The notes below the pieces were generated by a model. The model searched no databases. It had not been told where the DNA came from and was given only the letters and a program-made list of their open reading frames with translations. Positions 1 through 12,803 of a stretch of DNA of 64,000 bases are shown here, in pieces. The stretch's first letter is position 1, and the number at the start of each line of letters is the position of its first letter. The stretch is from Rhypophila decipiens (taxonomy: Eukaryota > Ascomycota > Sordariomycetes > Sordariales > Naviculisporaceae). The stretch is taken from assembly GCA_033297075.1 (NCBI GenBank), contig MU858102.1:124001-188000 (forward strand), in the 5' to 3' direction. The position numbers and the translations under genes were made by a program.

Positions 1-505
1 AAAGGAGGTGGTATGGTGCTATTGAGAAAAGTGGTGACAAATAGGAGGAGAGGAATTCGAGTAGAGCCGACATGGTGGTTGATATTTACGTAGTTGACGG
101 TTTGGTCTCGGTGGTTGTGCTAATCTGTGGGTGTTGGCTGCGATGTTGACTGTTTGGGACAGCCGAGAAATTGTATTTAATTCATGGTGAGTCATGAATG
201 TTTGAGACGTTGTTTTATAGTTGGGAAACTCGGCGCTGTTTTGCAATCCGAGATGGTCGGAAATGGAGACCAGAAGACTTCATGTTAGCCCCTTCGGGAG
301 TGTTGCCGAAGCCGTTCGGATGTTACGAACTGGCAGCCGAGTACGCGCGTCACCCAAGCAATCAGCTCACATACAATATTTGAGGTCGTCAAAGTTGGTA
401 AAATAGGGATTAGATATTGACAACACTTTTACTGGTATTTACACGCATATCGCCTGCACTCTTTCCGATACCCACTCGGAATAAAGTCTGTCTTTTCTTT
501 TCACG
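1..505. other. No supported gene at left edge
   Basis: Only short reading frames occur here, without a plausible start, splice sites or recognisable protein. It is probably 3' flank of the neighbouring minus-strand gene and intergenic DNA. Confidence 0.5.
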
Positions 506-2319
506 CTAAGCGATCAGCGGTTTGCTTCCCCTGGGCAGCGTGATCTTGAACACCAACGCCTGCTGATCGAGAAAAGACACGGAAGAGCTAGCATCGGCGT
601 ACTTGATCTTGCCAAAGTTGATGTAGCCTATATCCACAGTTAGTCAATGTCGCTGAATGGCAAAGGCAAAGAAAACACCACTCACCATTGTCTGTGATAA
701 AGTCATTATCAGAGATGGCAATAAGGTAGTACTCATCATTCACATCCTGGCCCTTGTGCTCTCTATTCACAGGGAGGAGGGCGAGAGACTCCCACTTTTC
801 ATTCAGCAAGCCAACATCGGTGACACCGCCGTTGTGTACAACATCGCCATTGGAAGCCTTGAACTTGTTGAGCTCCGTATTGATGTTAAAGTCCACAAAG
901 GGGCAAAGCCTTGCTGGTGTGATGCCGGGAACGAGGATGTCGGCTGGGATCGGTACTGTTAGTCTACGGCCGACAAGTTGACGAGGTCGGCGGACTTACA
1001 TGGACTCTCGATACCTCCTGCAGTAATGTTTCCATTCTGGACGTCGTCGAATCTGGGACCCTTGATGTTGGTCGCACTGGATATATCAACAATATCGACA
1101 TGGCGGTAACGGGACAAGGTCTCGGCATATCCGCGTCCAACACTCGAGTCACGAGGCAGGACCAGAAATTGGGTATCTGAGATGTAGTGGATTTCAGACT
1201 GCGCCGCAACGCGGGTCTGTCCAGCGGCATTGACAAACGTGGGCAGCGGGACGACGTACTCGGCCTCGTACTTGACATCGACCTTGTCATAGCCGTGGCG
1301 ACGGCGGTCCTTCTTGAGTGAGTACTTGAGGAAGCGGGTGTTGCGGCGCTTGGACGAGGAAGCACCACCGTCCTGCCTGGCTGCGGACTGGAGCATCACC
1401 CACAGGGTCTTGCCATCAGGGCTGACCGTCAGTCCTTCGAAGCCCTGGTTATTTTGGCGTCCATGGTCTGGGTCCGCCGGTTTAGGAGCTGCGGTCTGAC
1501 CGTAGAGGGGTGGATTATTGGAGGCGAAACTGTATGGGGGTTTTAGTAACCGTGTGTGTAATAGGAACCACATTTCGCCCGAGGACTCGTCTCTTACCTG
1601 ATCTTCTTGTTGCGGATGGGCAAGATTGCATCGGGAGGCTGGACGGATGCCACCAGTTTTCCGTTCTGGTTAAACTTGTACAGAGACGGCCCATACTCGT
1701 CACTGATCCAGAAAGAGCCATCTTCCTCGACGACGAGACCCTCAGCATCGAGTGACAGCCGCTTGTCCCCTGGGCCAGGGCCACCAAATCCATCTCCAGG
1801 ATAAGTCGCTGCTGGCAGGGTAGGGAACCCCGGGTAGGTCAGACCTCCCGTAGGATCGGCATCGAGCCCAGTCATGGGTTTGCCATCCGGCCCAGAGAGC
1901 AGGATTGTCGTCTTGTAGTCAAACTCCAGATTTGGCCCGGATGGCTGGGCAACAGAGGCGTCGGGGGCCGGGGTAAAAGTGATGTCGAAGATGTGGACTC
2001 TCGGGATGGTGTTCTGGGTACCATTGGTGTTCCAGCCACGGTCTGGGAGCCCATAGAGAGTACCCTTGTACTTGTCGCCTCTTCTTTTCCAGCTCTTGAT
2101 CACAATTGACGAGCCGATACTGATACTATCACCGTACTTATCTCGAGCATCTGACTTTAAATCACCGAAGCCAGCAAGATTGTCATAGGAGTAACTCTTG
2201 CCATTGCATGATACGGAAGTCACTGGCCTGGGAGCAGGAGGAGGGTTCTTGGCTGGGGTGGCAACGACGCCAGAGGTCAAGCCAAGGGCAAGAGTGAAAA
2301 TTTGCTTGATGGAGGCCAT
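506..2319 (-). CDS. Secreted esterase-like phytase-domain protein
   Basis: Predicted 547-aa secreted protein from four exons (2319-1598, 1529-1000, 955-686, 627-506). It starts with a signal peptide (MASIKQIFTLALGLTSGVVA). The body resembles the 'esterase-like activity of phytase' family: blocks such as DRGWNTNGT, LDAEGLVVEEDGSFWISDEYGPSLYKF and NQGFEGLTVSPDGKTLWV are typical of this beta-propeller-like fold. The family is secreted and commonly labelled phytase-like or 3-phytase, but the substrate is often unproven, so I call only the family. All introns have GT/AG ends and the joined frame closes at a TAG. The gene is divergent from RPB2, with a TATA-like element about 86 bp upstream of the ATG. 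Alternative: a periplasmic-type phosphodiesterase-like protein of unknown substrate. Confidence 0.85.
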
Positions 2320-3784
2320 TGTGGGCGGACAGAAGATATCAAGGCCTGGTTGGAGAGGAGTATTCCTGTTGGGTCACATCAGACAGACCTGGATTCCCGC
2401 CACCATCTTATACTCGAAATGCCAGGTTGTAACCCGCGCTGATGAAGCAGATGCTACCCAGGCACGTGGGCAGCTGAGAGGATCATGACTTGGGGTTCCA
2501 TCTCGTTGGATTGATTGAGCTAGACTCTTAAGCCTCATGGCAGCTGGTTGAGGGATATTGATGTCTTCTCCGCATGTCACACCGGCATGGGGTGGTATAT
2601 GATGGGCATGTGCTTGAGTCTGCGATGATGATTGGAGGGACCGTCCGACTCTCCCAGTGCAGGCTTCTCATCCGTCACCGAGCATCTTGCCATGAGGCAC
2701 ATTGCCATGTCCCACGAATCCATTCTTTGACTACAACATATTCCCTTCATCTTTTATTTGTGGCAGCTGTGAGCTAGAGCTGGCTGGGAATAGCTTCATA
2801 TAAATGCGGATGGGACACGAATCATGGGGATGTCCTCGTTCTGCTGCAAAATTTATCAGTGCGGCTCAAAAACCAGAGTGAGAGTGGTGCAAGAGGAATA
2901 GAGAGTGAAAAATGCAATGCATGGCAAAGAAGTCGGGATCAATTAAATAAGGACTTGGGAGCTTTTGACCACAGGTGAAGCTGTAAGTTTAGAGGAAGAG
3001 AGATGCTCAGTTGTTCGAGATGATCTGCGCCACCACAAAAATTGTCTCCACTCCAACATCGAGGTCAGGGAAATAGTCCGTGCGTCCAAGGGGACCTGAT
3101 TACTAACATGAGGCGCTAACCGATTCCCGCTAGAGCGCTCCTGACCCCAGCCCCATGCCCCTGTCTTTCCAGAACTGGTTGAAAAGGGGCGTCAAAAATC
3201 AAGACGAGACATCAAGGACTCTTGTGAAGGGGAGCAAAAATACACACGATTGAGGAGCTTAACTTGATAGTCAGGAAGAATAATTACACGGCATACGCAT
3301 AGAATCAGTTTTTATCAGTGTGTTGCGCCTTTCATCCCAAACCTTATTTCGGGGGTGGGAGCCTGGACCACTTCTTCCCGTCGTACTGCCCCGTGCGGCG
3401 TTGCGAAAAAGAAACCCAGCGGCGACTTCATCAGTCGCGCTGTCAAAGGCAAAAAAGGTTTCCTTCCAACCTTTTTCATCAACCCGCACCACGATTCACC
3501 ACGATTGTTGTCGCATCGACCTCGCGACAAGCTACACTCTTTCATCATTTTTGCTGCTCGGGATATTTTTGCAACGTCTTACTTCCTCCTCTGGTCCATG
3601 TTTTGAGCTGGGAATCGCGCTCCGAAGAGTGGTTGCGCGTGCACTCGATCCAACCGGTGGCGACAACAAAGCACACAACACACAGGACCCCGTCAATTCC
3701 CAGATCCATCACATCGCGAACCTTGATTGAATACGACTCGAAGCCGAATCCTCCGCCGGCCGCGCAGGTCGTCAGCTTCGCAAG
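2320..3784. other. Divergent promoter region
   Basis: Intergenic space between the minus-strand phytase-like gene and plus-strand RPB2. Reading frames at 3271-3998 are fragmentary or shadow the RPB2 start. The last 300 bp are pyrimidine-rich with many CTTT/CATC runs, as expected for a leader of a highly expressed fungal gene. No other gene is supported. Confidence 0.6.
2405..2412 (-). promoter_or_regulatory. TATA-like box of phytase-like gene
   Basis: TATAAGAT on the minus strand, about 86 bp before the ATG at 2319. The same TATAAGA core precedes three other secreted-protein genes in the window. Confidence 0.4.
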
Positions 3785-6700
3785 ATGGACAGCTACAACC
3801 CCGATGGCTACGGCGACACCTACGAGAACGATGACAATTACGAGAATGAGGTTGGGTACGAAGAGGTGGAGGGCGAGGACATCATTACGCCCGAAGAGAC
3901 GTGGGAAGTCATCTCTTCCTACTTCGACTCCAAGGGTCTGGTGTCCCAGCAGATCGACTCCTTCGACGAGTTCACCGAAGTCACGATGCAGTCGCTGATC
4001 AACGAATACGCCGACCTGACACTCGACCAGCCGAATCCTGGCCAGACCTCAGACGGCTACGAGGTTGCTTTGCGACGATACGACTTGCATTTCGGCAACA
4101 TGCTGCTCGGCCGGCCTTCCATGACGGAATCCGCCGGTGAGGGCCACATTCTTCTGCCCTACGAATGTCGTGATCGCAACCTGACCTATTCCTCGCCCAT
4201 GTACGTCAAGATAACGAAGAAGGTACGGGTCGCGATTAACGAACCGATCCCCCTGAACGAACTCAATGACGACCAACAACAATACATGGCTGAGACTGGC
4301 GAGCATCCGACGAGAATCCGCTGGGAGGAGGAGGACTCGAGTATGCCACAGCCCGAGTCGGAAACCCAAGGAACGACCAAGGACAAGTCGTATTTTTACA
4401 TGGGGAGAGTGCCGGTCATGGTGAAATCCAAGGCGTGCAACCTTTTCCAGCAAGACGAGGAGGACCTCTTTTTGCTTAACGAGTGCCCGTACGATCAAGG
4501 TGGCTACTTTATTATCAACGGTAGCGAGAAGGTCCTGATTGCCCAGGAGCGTTCCGCGGCAAATATCGTGCAAGTGTTCAAGAAGCCACCAGGAGGGAGT
4601 GTCTCGTACCAGGCCGAGATTCGCAGCGCGCTGGAAAAGGGGTCCCGTCTCATCTCGTCGCTCCAGATGAAGCTGCACACCAAGGCGGACAACCAAAAGG
4701 GAAGACTGGCCAACACGGTCAGTGTGACGTTACCGTACGTCAAGGACGAAGTCTCCCTCGCCATCGTGTTCCGCGCACTTGGCGTGGTATCGGACGAGGA
4801 TATCCTGAATCACATCTGCTACGATCGCACCGATACACCCATGTTGGAGGCGCTCAGGCCATGCATTGAGGAGGCCTTCTGCATTCAAGATCGCGAGGTG
4901 GCGCTGGATTATATTGGCAAGCGCGGCAACGGCAACCAAGGCCAGAACAGGATGAATCGTATTCGTGCCGCCAAGGATCTTCTCCAGAAAGAGATGCTGC
5001 CGCATATTTCTCAGCAAGAGGGGTGCGAGACGCGCAAGGCCTTCTTCCTTGGATACATGGTGCACAAACTGCTCCAGTGTGCGCTGGGTCGCCGCGAGAC
5101 GGACGATCGCGACCACTTTGGTAAAAAGCGTCTGGACCTGGCTGGTCCGCTTCTCGCCAAGCTCTTCCGTGGAGTGATGCGCCGCATAACGCAAGACCTC
5201 ATGGGCTACATGAAGCGGTGCATCGAGACAAACTCCAACTTCAACCTGGAGACGGCTGTCAGGGCGCAGACTCTGACCAACGCGCTCAAGTACTCACTTG
5301 CCACTGGTAACTGGGGAGACCAGAAGAAGGCCATGAGCTCTACTGCCGGAGTGTCGCAGGTGCTGAACAGATATACCTTTGCTTCTACCCTCTCTCACTT
5401 GAGGCGTACCAACACCCCGATTGGCCGTGACGGCAAGCTGGCCAAGCCCCGGCAGCTGCACAACACCCACTGGGGTCTCGTATGTCCGGCCGAAACGCCC
5501 GAAGGCCAGGCTTGCGGGCTCGTCAAGAACCTTTCGCTCATGTGCTATGTCAGTGTTGGAACCGTGGCAGACCCTATTGTGGACTTCATGACAGCTCGCG
5601 GCATGGACGTTCTTGAGGAGTACGAGCCTCTCCGCAACCCCAACGCCACCAAGGTGTTTGTCAACGGCGCGTGGGTCGGTGTGCATCACGATGCCAAGAG
5701 TCTCGTCTCGTTGGTCCAATCACTGCGGCGCAAGGGCACCATTTCGTTTGAGATCTCGCTCGTCAGAGAGATTCGTGATCGGGAGTTCAAGATCTTCTCT
5801 GACGCTGGCCGAGTCATGAGACCCCTGTTCGTTGTCGAGACGGAAGACAACAGTGAGAGCGGCGTGGAAAAGGGCAACCTGATCCTCACCAAGAGTCACG
5901 TTCGTAAGCTTGAAGCGGACAAAGAGATCGGCCGGTACCACCCCGATTATTTTGGCTGGGAGGGCTTAAAGGCGGCCGGTGTTATTGAATATCTCGATGC
6001 CGAGGAGGAAGAGACAACCATGATCTGCATGACTCCTGAGGACCTCGAAAATTACCGTCTCTCCAAGCTCGCCGGTATCGAGGTGGACCCAGCCCCGGGC
6101 GGCGCCAACGCCCGTATCAAGACCAGGCTCAATCCCACCACCCATGCGTATACTCACTGCGAGATTCATCCTAGTATGCTTCTCGGAATCTGCGCCAGTA
6201 TCATTCCCTTCCCCGACCACAACCAGTCTCCCAGAAATACATACCAATCTGCCATGGGTAAACAGGCCATGGGTTTCTTCCTCACCAATTACTCACGGCG
6301 CATGGACACCATGGCCAACATTCTTTACTACCCCCAAAAGCCTCTCGGAACCACGCGGTCGATGGAGTTTCTAAAGTTCCGAGAGCTACCCGCTGGACAG
6401 AACGCGATTGTCGCCATCGCCTGTTACTCCGGATACAACCAGGAAGATTCGGTTATCATGAACCAAAGCAGCATTGACCGTGGCCTCTTCCGCAGTCTGT
6501 TCTTCCGGTCCTATACCGATTACGAGAAACGTGTGGGTCTCAACGTGCTGGAAGAGTTCGAGAAGCCGACCAGGAGCGACACGCTGCGCCTGAAACGGGG
6601 CACATATGATAAACTTGAGGCCGACGGCTTTGTTGCTCCTGGTATCCGTGTCTCGGGTGAGGACATTATTATTGGCAAGACGTCACCCATCAACCCCGAC

Positions 6701-7679
6701 AACGCTGAACTCGGCCAACGACAGGCCCAGCACGTCAAACGAGATGCCTCGACGCCGTTGCGCAGTACGGAAAGCGGTATCATCGACTCAGTCGCGGTGA
6801 CGACGAACCAAGACGGATGTCGTTATGTCAAGGTGCGAGTTCGCACCACCAAGATTCCGCAGATTGGCGATAAGTTTGCTTCTCGTCACGGTCAGAAGGG
6901 CACTATTGGTGTCACCTACCGGCAAGAAGACATGCCTTTCACCTGCGAGGGAATCACACCCGATATCATTATCAACCCGCACGCCATCCCGTCTCGTATG
7001 ACGATTGCCCATTTGATCGAGTGTTTGCTGTCCAAGGTGGCCACGCTCAAGGGCATGGAGGGCGACGCGACTCCCTTCACCGACGTGACGGTCGACTCTG
7101 TTTCCGAGTTGCTCCGAGCGCGCGGATACCAGTCCAGAGGGTTCGAGATCATGTACCACGGACACACGGGCAGGAAGATACGGTCCCAGATCTTCTTTGG
7201 GCCCACGTACTACCAGCGTCTGCGTCACATGGTGGACGACAAGATCCACGCGCGCGCCCGTGGTCCTGTGCAGATCATGACACGGCAGCCCGTCGAAGGT
7301 CGTGCGAGAGATGGCGGTCTGCGCTTCGGAGAAATGGAACGTGATTGCATGATTGCTCACGGTGCAGCTTCTTTCCTCAAGGAACGATTGTTTGAGGTGT
7401 CTGATGCTTTCAGAGTCCATATTTGTGAGATCTGTGGACTCATGACACCAATTGCGTATGTACACCTGCTACCCCTTGTGCGATTTTGAATGCGACGATG
7501 CTAACTGTGACTTCAGGAACCTTACCAAACAATCGTTCGAGTGCAGACCGTGCAAGAACAAGACCAAGATTGCACAGGTGCACATGCCGTACGCCGCCAA
7601 GTTGCTCTTCCAAGAGTTGATGTCGATGAATATTGCTTCTCGCATGTTTACCAGTCGGTCTGGCATCAGCATTCGTTGA
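3785..7679 (+). CDS. RPB2: RNA polymerase II second-largest subunit RPB2
   Basis: Second-largest subunit of RNA polymerase II (nuclear), which forms the active-centre cleft with RPB1. Predicted 1277 aa from two exons (3785-7455 and 7517-7679), close to the usual length of filamentous-fungal RPB2. The signature [15 protein letters not shown] lies near residues 1028-1042, and blocks such as [20 protein letters not shown] and [19 protein letters not shown] are almost invariant in the family. The C-terminal zinc site is split by the single 61-nt intron: CEIC (C1214, C1217) ends exon 1 and CRPC lies in exon 2. The intron carries a good branch point (gctaac). The N-terminus is acidic and variable, as usual. 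Convergent with PET117. Confidence 0.98.
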
Positions 7680-8038
7680 TAGAGGTGCGTGTGTAGGGTT
7701 GCTTTCGCGACTCAAGACGCCTGGGCTGAGTAGGGCGAGGCATTGCATTATTTGGTAGTATGGAGTTTCTTTTCTTGTCTTTTGCCTATATTCCCCATTA
7801 TAGAGGCATATCTTTGCCTGAACGCTGGGAGGTGCGATGTTGGATGCATGGTTTGTCTTTATCAGCCATATTGTTATTGGGAGAGCAGGCAAGGTGTAAT
7901 GGAGACAAAAAATAGACCTAGCCAAGTCCGCAGAATTCCATGAACGGGATGGGTATTGTAATGTACAAAGCTGTTATATATACAAATGTGACTCAAAGGT
8001 CTCCACGAGTGCGATTTAACGACGTTGTAAAGCCAACG
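7680..8038. other. Convergent 3' region RPB2 / PET117
   Basis: Short AT-richer spacer between two converging genes, presumably holding both 3' UTRs. No gene is supported. Confidence 0.6.
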
Positions 8039-8451
8039 CTACCTCCCCGCCCTTGAAGCTGTTGTCGTCGTCGACCCCGTGCTCGCGCCGGTCCCACCAC
8101 CACCGCGGCTGCCTGGGCCGACTCCTATCCCAACTCCAATACCTCTGCTCTCATTGCTTCCGTCGTGGACTGTCTGGTCTTTCTTGTACTCGGCCTCGAG
8201 CTCCCGCTGCATATCAAAGTCGAGCTGTCGTTCGCGTTTAATGCGCTGTTGCTCCATGTCGCGGACTACGCCCTGGTGCATTGCCTGATGTGTTTGAAAT
8301 TTTGTTAGCTGGTTGTTTACAGAAACATGGACACGCCGGCGGAGGAGAAGCTCACCTCTTTTTCGTATTTTTGTTGAAAATGCACAAACATCACCATGCC
8401 TCCTGCGAATAGGGAGGTCCCGAGGAGGGTGAGTTTCGATGCGCGGGACAT
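8039..8451 (-). CDS. PET117: Cytochrome c oxidase assembly factor PET117
   Basis: Small mitochondrial protein needed for assembly of respiratory complex IV. Predicted 113 aa from two exons (8451-8356, 8284-8039; 71-nt intron). The N-terminus MSRASKLTLLGTSLFAGGMV is a single membrane anchor, followed by the family core HFQQKYEKEAMHQGV and RQLDFDMQRELEAEYKKDQ, which matches yeast and animal Pet117 closely. After the core there is a low-complexity tail of about 45 residues rich in Gly, Thr and Ser, longer than in yeast and probably dispensable. The intron falls just before AMHQGV. Divergent from VMA10. Confidence 0.93.
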
Positions 8452-9085
8452 GATGGGCGAGTTGAGGTGATGATTGTGGATTAATTAGATTGTATTTTGT
8501 TCATGATGGTTATCGACAGAAACGATGAAGAGGGGAAGGCTTCAATTCTCAAATATTCGAGACGGCGCAAAAAGCTTCAATTGCACCAGCAAGGTTCTGT
8601 TCCCGCGATGATTCGGAGCTTTCGCGACCCCAAGAACAAATCTGCCGCCTGCCACCGCCCCGGGACCGTCGCGGCAGGCAAAGGAGCAAGCAACGTCAGC
8701 GCCGTGGGGGAGGGAGCTGTGAGCTGTCTTGGTGCACGGGCAGGTCGTTCCTGGCTGGAGCAGCCGCTGAGAGATTCCCCACTTTAGCAGCTGCAATCCA
8801 CCCAAGCCTCCGAGGCCTGACCCGACTTCGCGCAGTTGCTTGTCCATCCAGCCAACGACCGCCGCCAACGAACTTGCAGCCTGCGGACATTTCGAACCTC
8901 GATAGCTTCATAATCCTCGCGAGATCGAACCTACGACGACGTTCCTGAATCGACTGTCAACCGAGCATTTCCTGCAGTGAAAACGAGCTTTGTCCCTTGT
9001 CCCGGCATCTTCACTCACTTGCTATCCCGCCAACAACGAAGTGGCTCTCCTCGTTCCACATCCTACCAACCCATAACTCGTCATC
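8452..9085. other. Divergent promoter PET117 / VMA10
   Basis: Intergenic region between two mitochondrial or vacuolar energy genes. No internal gene or clear TATA box was seen. Confidence 0.5.
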
Positions 9086-10048
9086 ATGGTACGTCAACAG
9101 CGCAAACCTGGTTTACACATCCCGATTGTTTGGAATTCACTAACAAATGCTCTCAATTCATAGTCAGCGCAAAACTCCGAGGGCATCACAACCCTCCTCG
9201 AAGTATGGCCAGCCCACACACCTATCATACCCCTCTTATTCTCCCGGTCATCACTCCACCGAGCTATGAATCACTTTCCACGAGACTTTTGCAACAAGTC
9301 GATAGCCAGGAAGCCACCAGTTCCGACCGAGCTTAGCTGACAATCTTAATTACAGGCCGAGAAGGAAGCATCTAAGATCGTCCAGAAGGGTATGTGATCA
9401 TGTCACTATCGCCGGTGACACTTGTCGGCAATGTGCCGACCGGTCCCGACACCGGTATTCTACTGTTTTCGACCGGAATAAAATGCTGACTATGCGCCTC
9501 AACAGCTCGAGAATGTATGCGCCGACCCTTTAACACACTCCTATTGAACCCAAAGAGCGAAACCGACCCCGCAGTTTCGCCGCTTCACGCGCGGTACAAC
9601 CAAGATCTCCATTTATCATAGCGCTGACACGAAACTCGACATGTACAGATCGCACAAAGAGAGTCAGGGAAGCACGCGATGAGGCCAAGAAGGAGATAGA
9701 AGCTTATCGCGCGCAAAAGGAGGCCGAGTTCAAAAAGTTTGAGTCCGAGGTGAGACATTCCGACATCCCATACGGGTGGCCTTATACCACCGCTAGGACT
9801 CGAGGGCTCGATTCTTTGAGAAGAAGGACGCTTGGATAATGTATTGACGGGGAAAGACCAACCGCTAACCACTCACCCACACGGTATAGCACTCACAAGG
9901 CAACAAACAAGCCGAGGAGGAAGCAGACAAAGAGGCCGACGTCAAGATCAAGGAGATCAAGGAGGCTGGTAAAAAGAGCCAAGACCAGGTCGTCAAGGAT
10001 CTCCTCAGTGCTGTATTCGACGTCAAGCCTGAACCTGCGAGCGATTGA
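9086..10048 (+). CDS. VMA10: V-type ATPase subunit G
   Basis: Peripheral-stalk subunit G of the vacuolar proton ATPase (V1 sector). Predicted 114 aa from six exons: 9086-9088, 9164-9202, 9356-9389, 9506-9514, 9649-9749 and 9890-10048. The protein has the family hallmarks EAEKEASKIVQKAREYRTKR and VREARDEAKKEIEAYRAQKE, a long charged coiled coil of the usual length. The gene structure is extreme. Exon 1 is only the ATG, and exon 4 is 9 nt (ct cga gaa t) encoding parts of A-R-E-Y. Five introns (75-153 nt) interrupt 345 coding nucleotides. All junctions are GT/AG and the family motif is restored without gaps, which supports the model strongly. Confidence 0.95.
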
Positions 10049-10752
10049 GCAGTCAATTCTGTGGAACGTGAGCGGAACACGATGCTGGGGCCAGACTTGT
10101 GAGCTGGGCCGGACGAGAAGCTGAGAGACGATGAGAGGGTGGAATGGTGGAACAATCTTGGCTATCCGACACACCTTCCAGTGCGCCGCTCTACGACTGT
10201 GGAATCTGGTCATGATGACGGGATAGACGAGATGCCAGTGGTCGAGATTGTGATTTTATGCATGCTGTAACACCAGCCTTCGTTTTGGGAGAACGCACTG
10301 CGGGTCGATGGAACGGAGCCGGCGTCGGTCATTTAATTCAGTCAGTCAGTCAGCCATGAGCCTTCTGTATAGATAGACGACGAGTTTATATGTCTTTTTT
10401 TCTTCCCCTGCGTTCTCGAACCTAACCTGAAATGATATCGATAACTCTACTGCATCATACTCACTACGGGTGAAAGGAGAGCGCACTTTAAGGACCGAGC
10501 CAGATAAAGTTCTGGCACTTGCACATTGAACCTGGACAGGCATGGGCTTGGATTAGTCTCCTAATAGTCTGTCCTTCTTGAAAGACAAAGGCCATGCAAT
10601 GATCTTGAGACTTGTTATGGGTAGCTGGGAGGGCCTCGCGTTTGCTTCATTGCTCATCAACAAAACATACAAATCTACGGCTTTGCTCGTGCTTCTATCT
10701 AACCCGTAGTTTGGCCCACAAGTCGTCCGTTCACTCTGGTAGGATCCACAGT
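10049..10752. other. Convergent 3' region VMA10 / CTNNBL1
   Basis: Spacer of about 700 bp between converging genes. It contains a short (GTCA)n run near 10340 but no supported gene. Confidence 0.5.
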
Positions 10753-12803
10753 CTAAAGAAACTCAACCAGCGTCCGCAACATCTCCCTCGTATCCTTGGC
10801 CCCCTCATCCTCAGCATCAGCCTCAATCCCCTTCATCTGCTCCTCCAGCGTCTTCCTAATCACACCAAGATCCTCATCCCTATCTCCCAGCAATTCCTTA
10901 ATCTTGCCCCTCGCGCCATCATCCTCAGCTACCAGCCACGCCAAAAGGAGGTCAATCATCTGCAGGTTAAATAACCCCCCATCCAAGCGGCGGGAGAACC
11001 ACTCGTCATTTAGCATCTCCATCTCTTCCTCATCCTCCTGGCCGGTAAGGTTTGTTTTTTCTTGGGCAATCTGCGCATCGATGAATGATAGCCTGCTCGC
11101 GTACTCTCGTCGGAGGGAAACAAGACGGGCGGTCTTTTCGTAGTCTTTTTCTACGAACTTCGCTAGTGTGCGGATTCGTTCTGGGGACTCGGCTGGTAAA
11201 TGGCGCAGCAAGGAGGAGAATATGCTGAGGAGGTGTTCGGTTATTTCGGGGCGGGATTTTGTTTTGGATGGGTTGGAAGATGATGAGGTGGACTTCATGA
11301 AGAGGGTGAATAATGTTTTTAGACCGCCTGCGTCGACGAGTTTGGTGGCTACTTGTGTTGAGGATTCGATTGGATTTGGGGTGGTGGTAGAGGAAGATGA
11401 TGCAAGAGAAGCTCGCGAGGCAGCGTGATCTAGCAGACGCAGCGCAGATAGCTTGCTGAGTTTCCCGTCTTTAAGCATAATCAGGCAGAGCTCGACACCT
11501 TCTGCGTCGATGAACTTGGTCTTGCCCAGCGGTTCGTCCGCGATGCAAGCCAAGGCCTCAAACAAGTTCTCCATGTACTCTTCTTCGTCCCCGCCCTTCT
11601 CGGGGTCGCGGATCCTGTACGGGGCAACTAATTGCAGCATTGTATCTACTGCATCGAGGTTCGCCAATCGTCTTCTGTTGGCTGGGGAGCTCTGGACCAG
11701 AATGGCTAGGATCTCAGCTGCGTATTGCTTGTTTTGGGTCACTGGTTTCTCTGCCTTTTTGGCCCGGGAGAGAAGCCATTTGAGCAGGTCCTCGTCCTTG
11801 CCGATATCCTCGGCTGTTTTGGGGCGCGAGCAGAGGTTCTCTATTACGCCCAGTGCATGGTAGACCCCGCTCCGGTCGGCTTCTTGGTTTTCCTCGTCCA
11901 GACGGGAAAAATTGCTCACCAGGAGACCGAGAAGGTCTGCCTCGAGGAGCGCATCGACGAGGGTGTTCCATTGGTCTGTTGTGGCGGGCACGTCCTCGTC
12001 TGTGAGCTCGCCTATGATTTCCACTGCGTCGATGGCGATGTCGGTGTTCTCGTGCGCCAGCAAACTGACCAGACTGCCTACACATCCTAGCTTCGCGAAC
12101 TCGCCGTATAACTCGGGGTGCTCGGATAGGATGGAGAGCGTCTTGATGCCGGCGTCTAGGTCGGCTTCCGAGTCGATGAATTTGGCGGGCTCGTCCTCGT
12201 GCCGCGCGCGGAGTTCAGCATTTTTCGTGATGCGCTTCTCGAATGCCAGAGCCGTCTTTTTCAGCCATGACAAGTCAATGGTTTCTGGCGCTGCGTTGGG
12301 GTCGTCGAGCTTCTGGGTATCCATGTAGTCTAATATTTCCTTCTCTTGCTTGCTGATTCCGCCGCCAAAGAACCGACCATCTTCATCGTCGCCGTCTTCT
12401 GGCTCGTCATCGGGAGGGGGCATGGCAGGGCCATAATCGCCGTCTTCGTCATCCTCGGGAGGTGGTGCCGGTCCTGCCTCGAGATCGTCGTCGTCTGCTT
12501 CGTCTTCGATATGGGCTTGTCGATGACGGCTGGAGCTACCGTTTGAGCCTAGTTTTGCAGACTTGTAGATTTCATCTGTTTCATGGTGGTGTCATTGTTA
12601 GCTATGCGATTAGGGAGACGTCAATGGGAACGGGATTGTCGCACTTGGGTCTTTAAGAGGTTCAAGTTTCCGTTTGCTTGGCAGCCCGGATTTCTGCAGT
12701 CGATAAGTAAGCGCTGAACTCGGCAGGCAAGTGAGTCTACTTGAGAATTGGATTGGGAATATAAAGGAGTATGTACCTTGAATAACTCATCAATGCTGGT
12801 CAT
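10753..12803 (-). CDS. Beta-catenin-like protein 1 (CTNNBL1) homologue
   Basis: Nuclear armadillo-repeat protein; in animals CTNNBL1 associates with the spliceosomal CDC5/PRP19 complex. Predicted 632 aa from three exons (12803-12777, 12693-12645, 12575-10753). The N-terminus MTSIDELFK, a basic segment (LPSKRKLEPLKDPNEIYKSA), an acidic stretch, then FFGGGISKQEKEILDYMDTQ and the helical repeats with LLAHENTDIAIDAVEIIGEL match the family, whose animal members are about 560 aa. Exon 2 is only 49 nt, and its donor GTGCGA is weak, but the frame and family sequence are restored exactly. Divergent from the GH45 gene across a 1.1-kb gap. Confidence 0.93.

Noticed and set aside
3318..3998. Long open frame overlapping the RPB2 leader and start
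   Set aside because: It is a shadow frame, rich in Arg/Ser/Thr, and overlaps the unmistakable RPB2 start at 3785 in another frame.
7456..7489. Read-through end of the RPB2 first exon
   Set aside because: The frame runs into an intron; splicing at 7455/7517 restores the second half of the zinc site and the normal RPB2 C-terminus.
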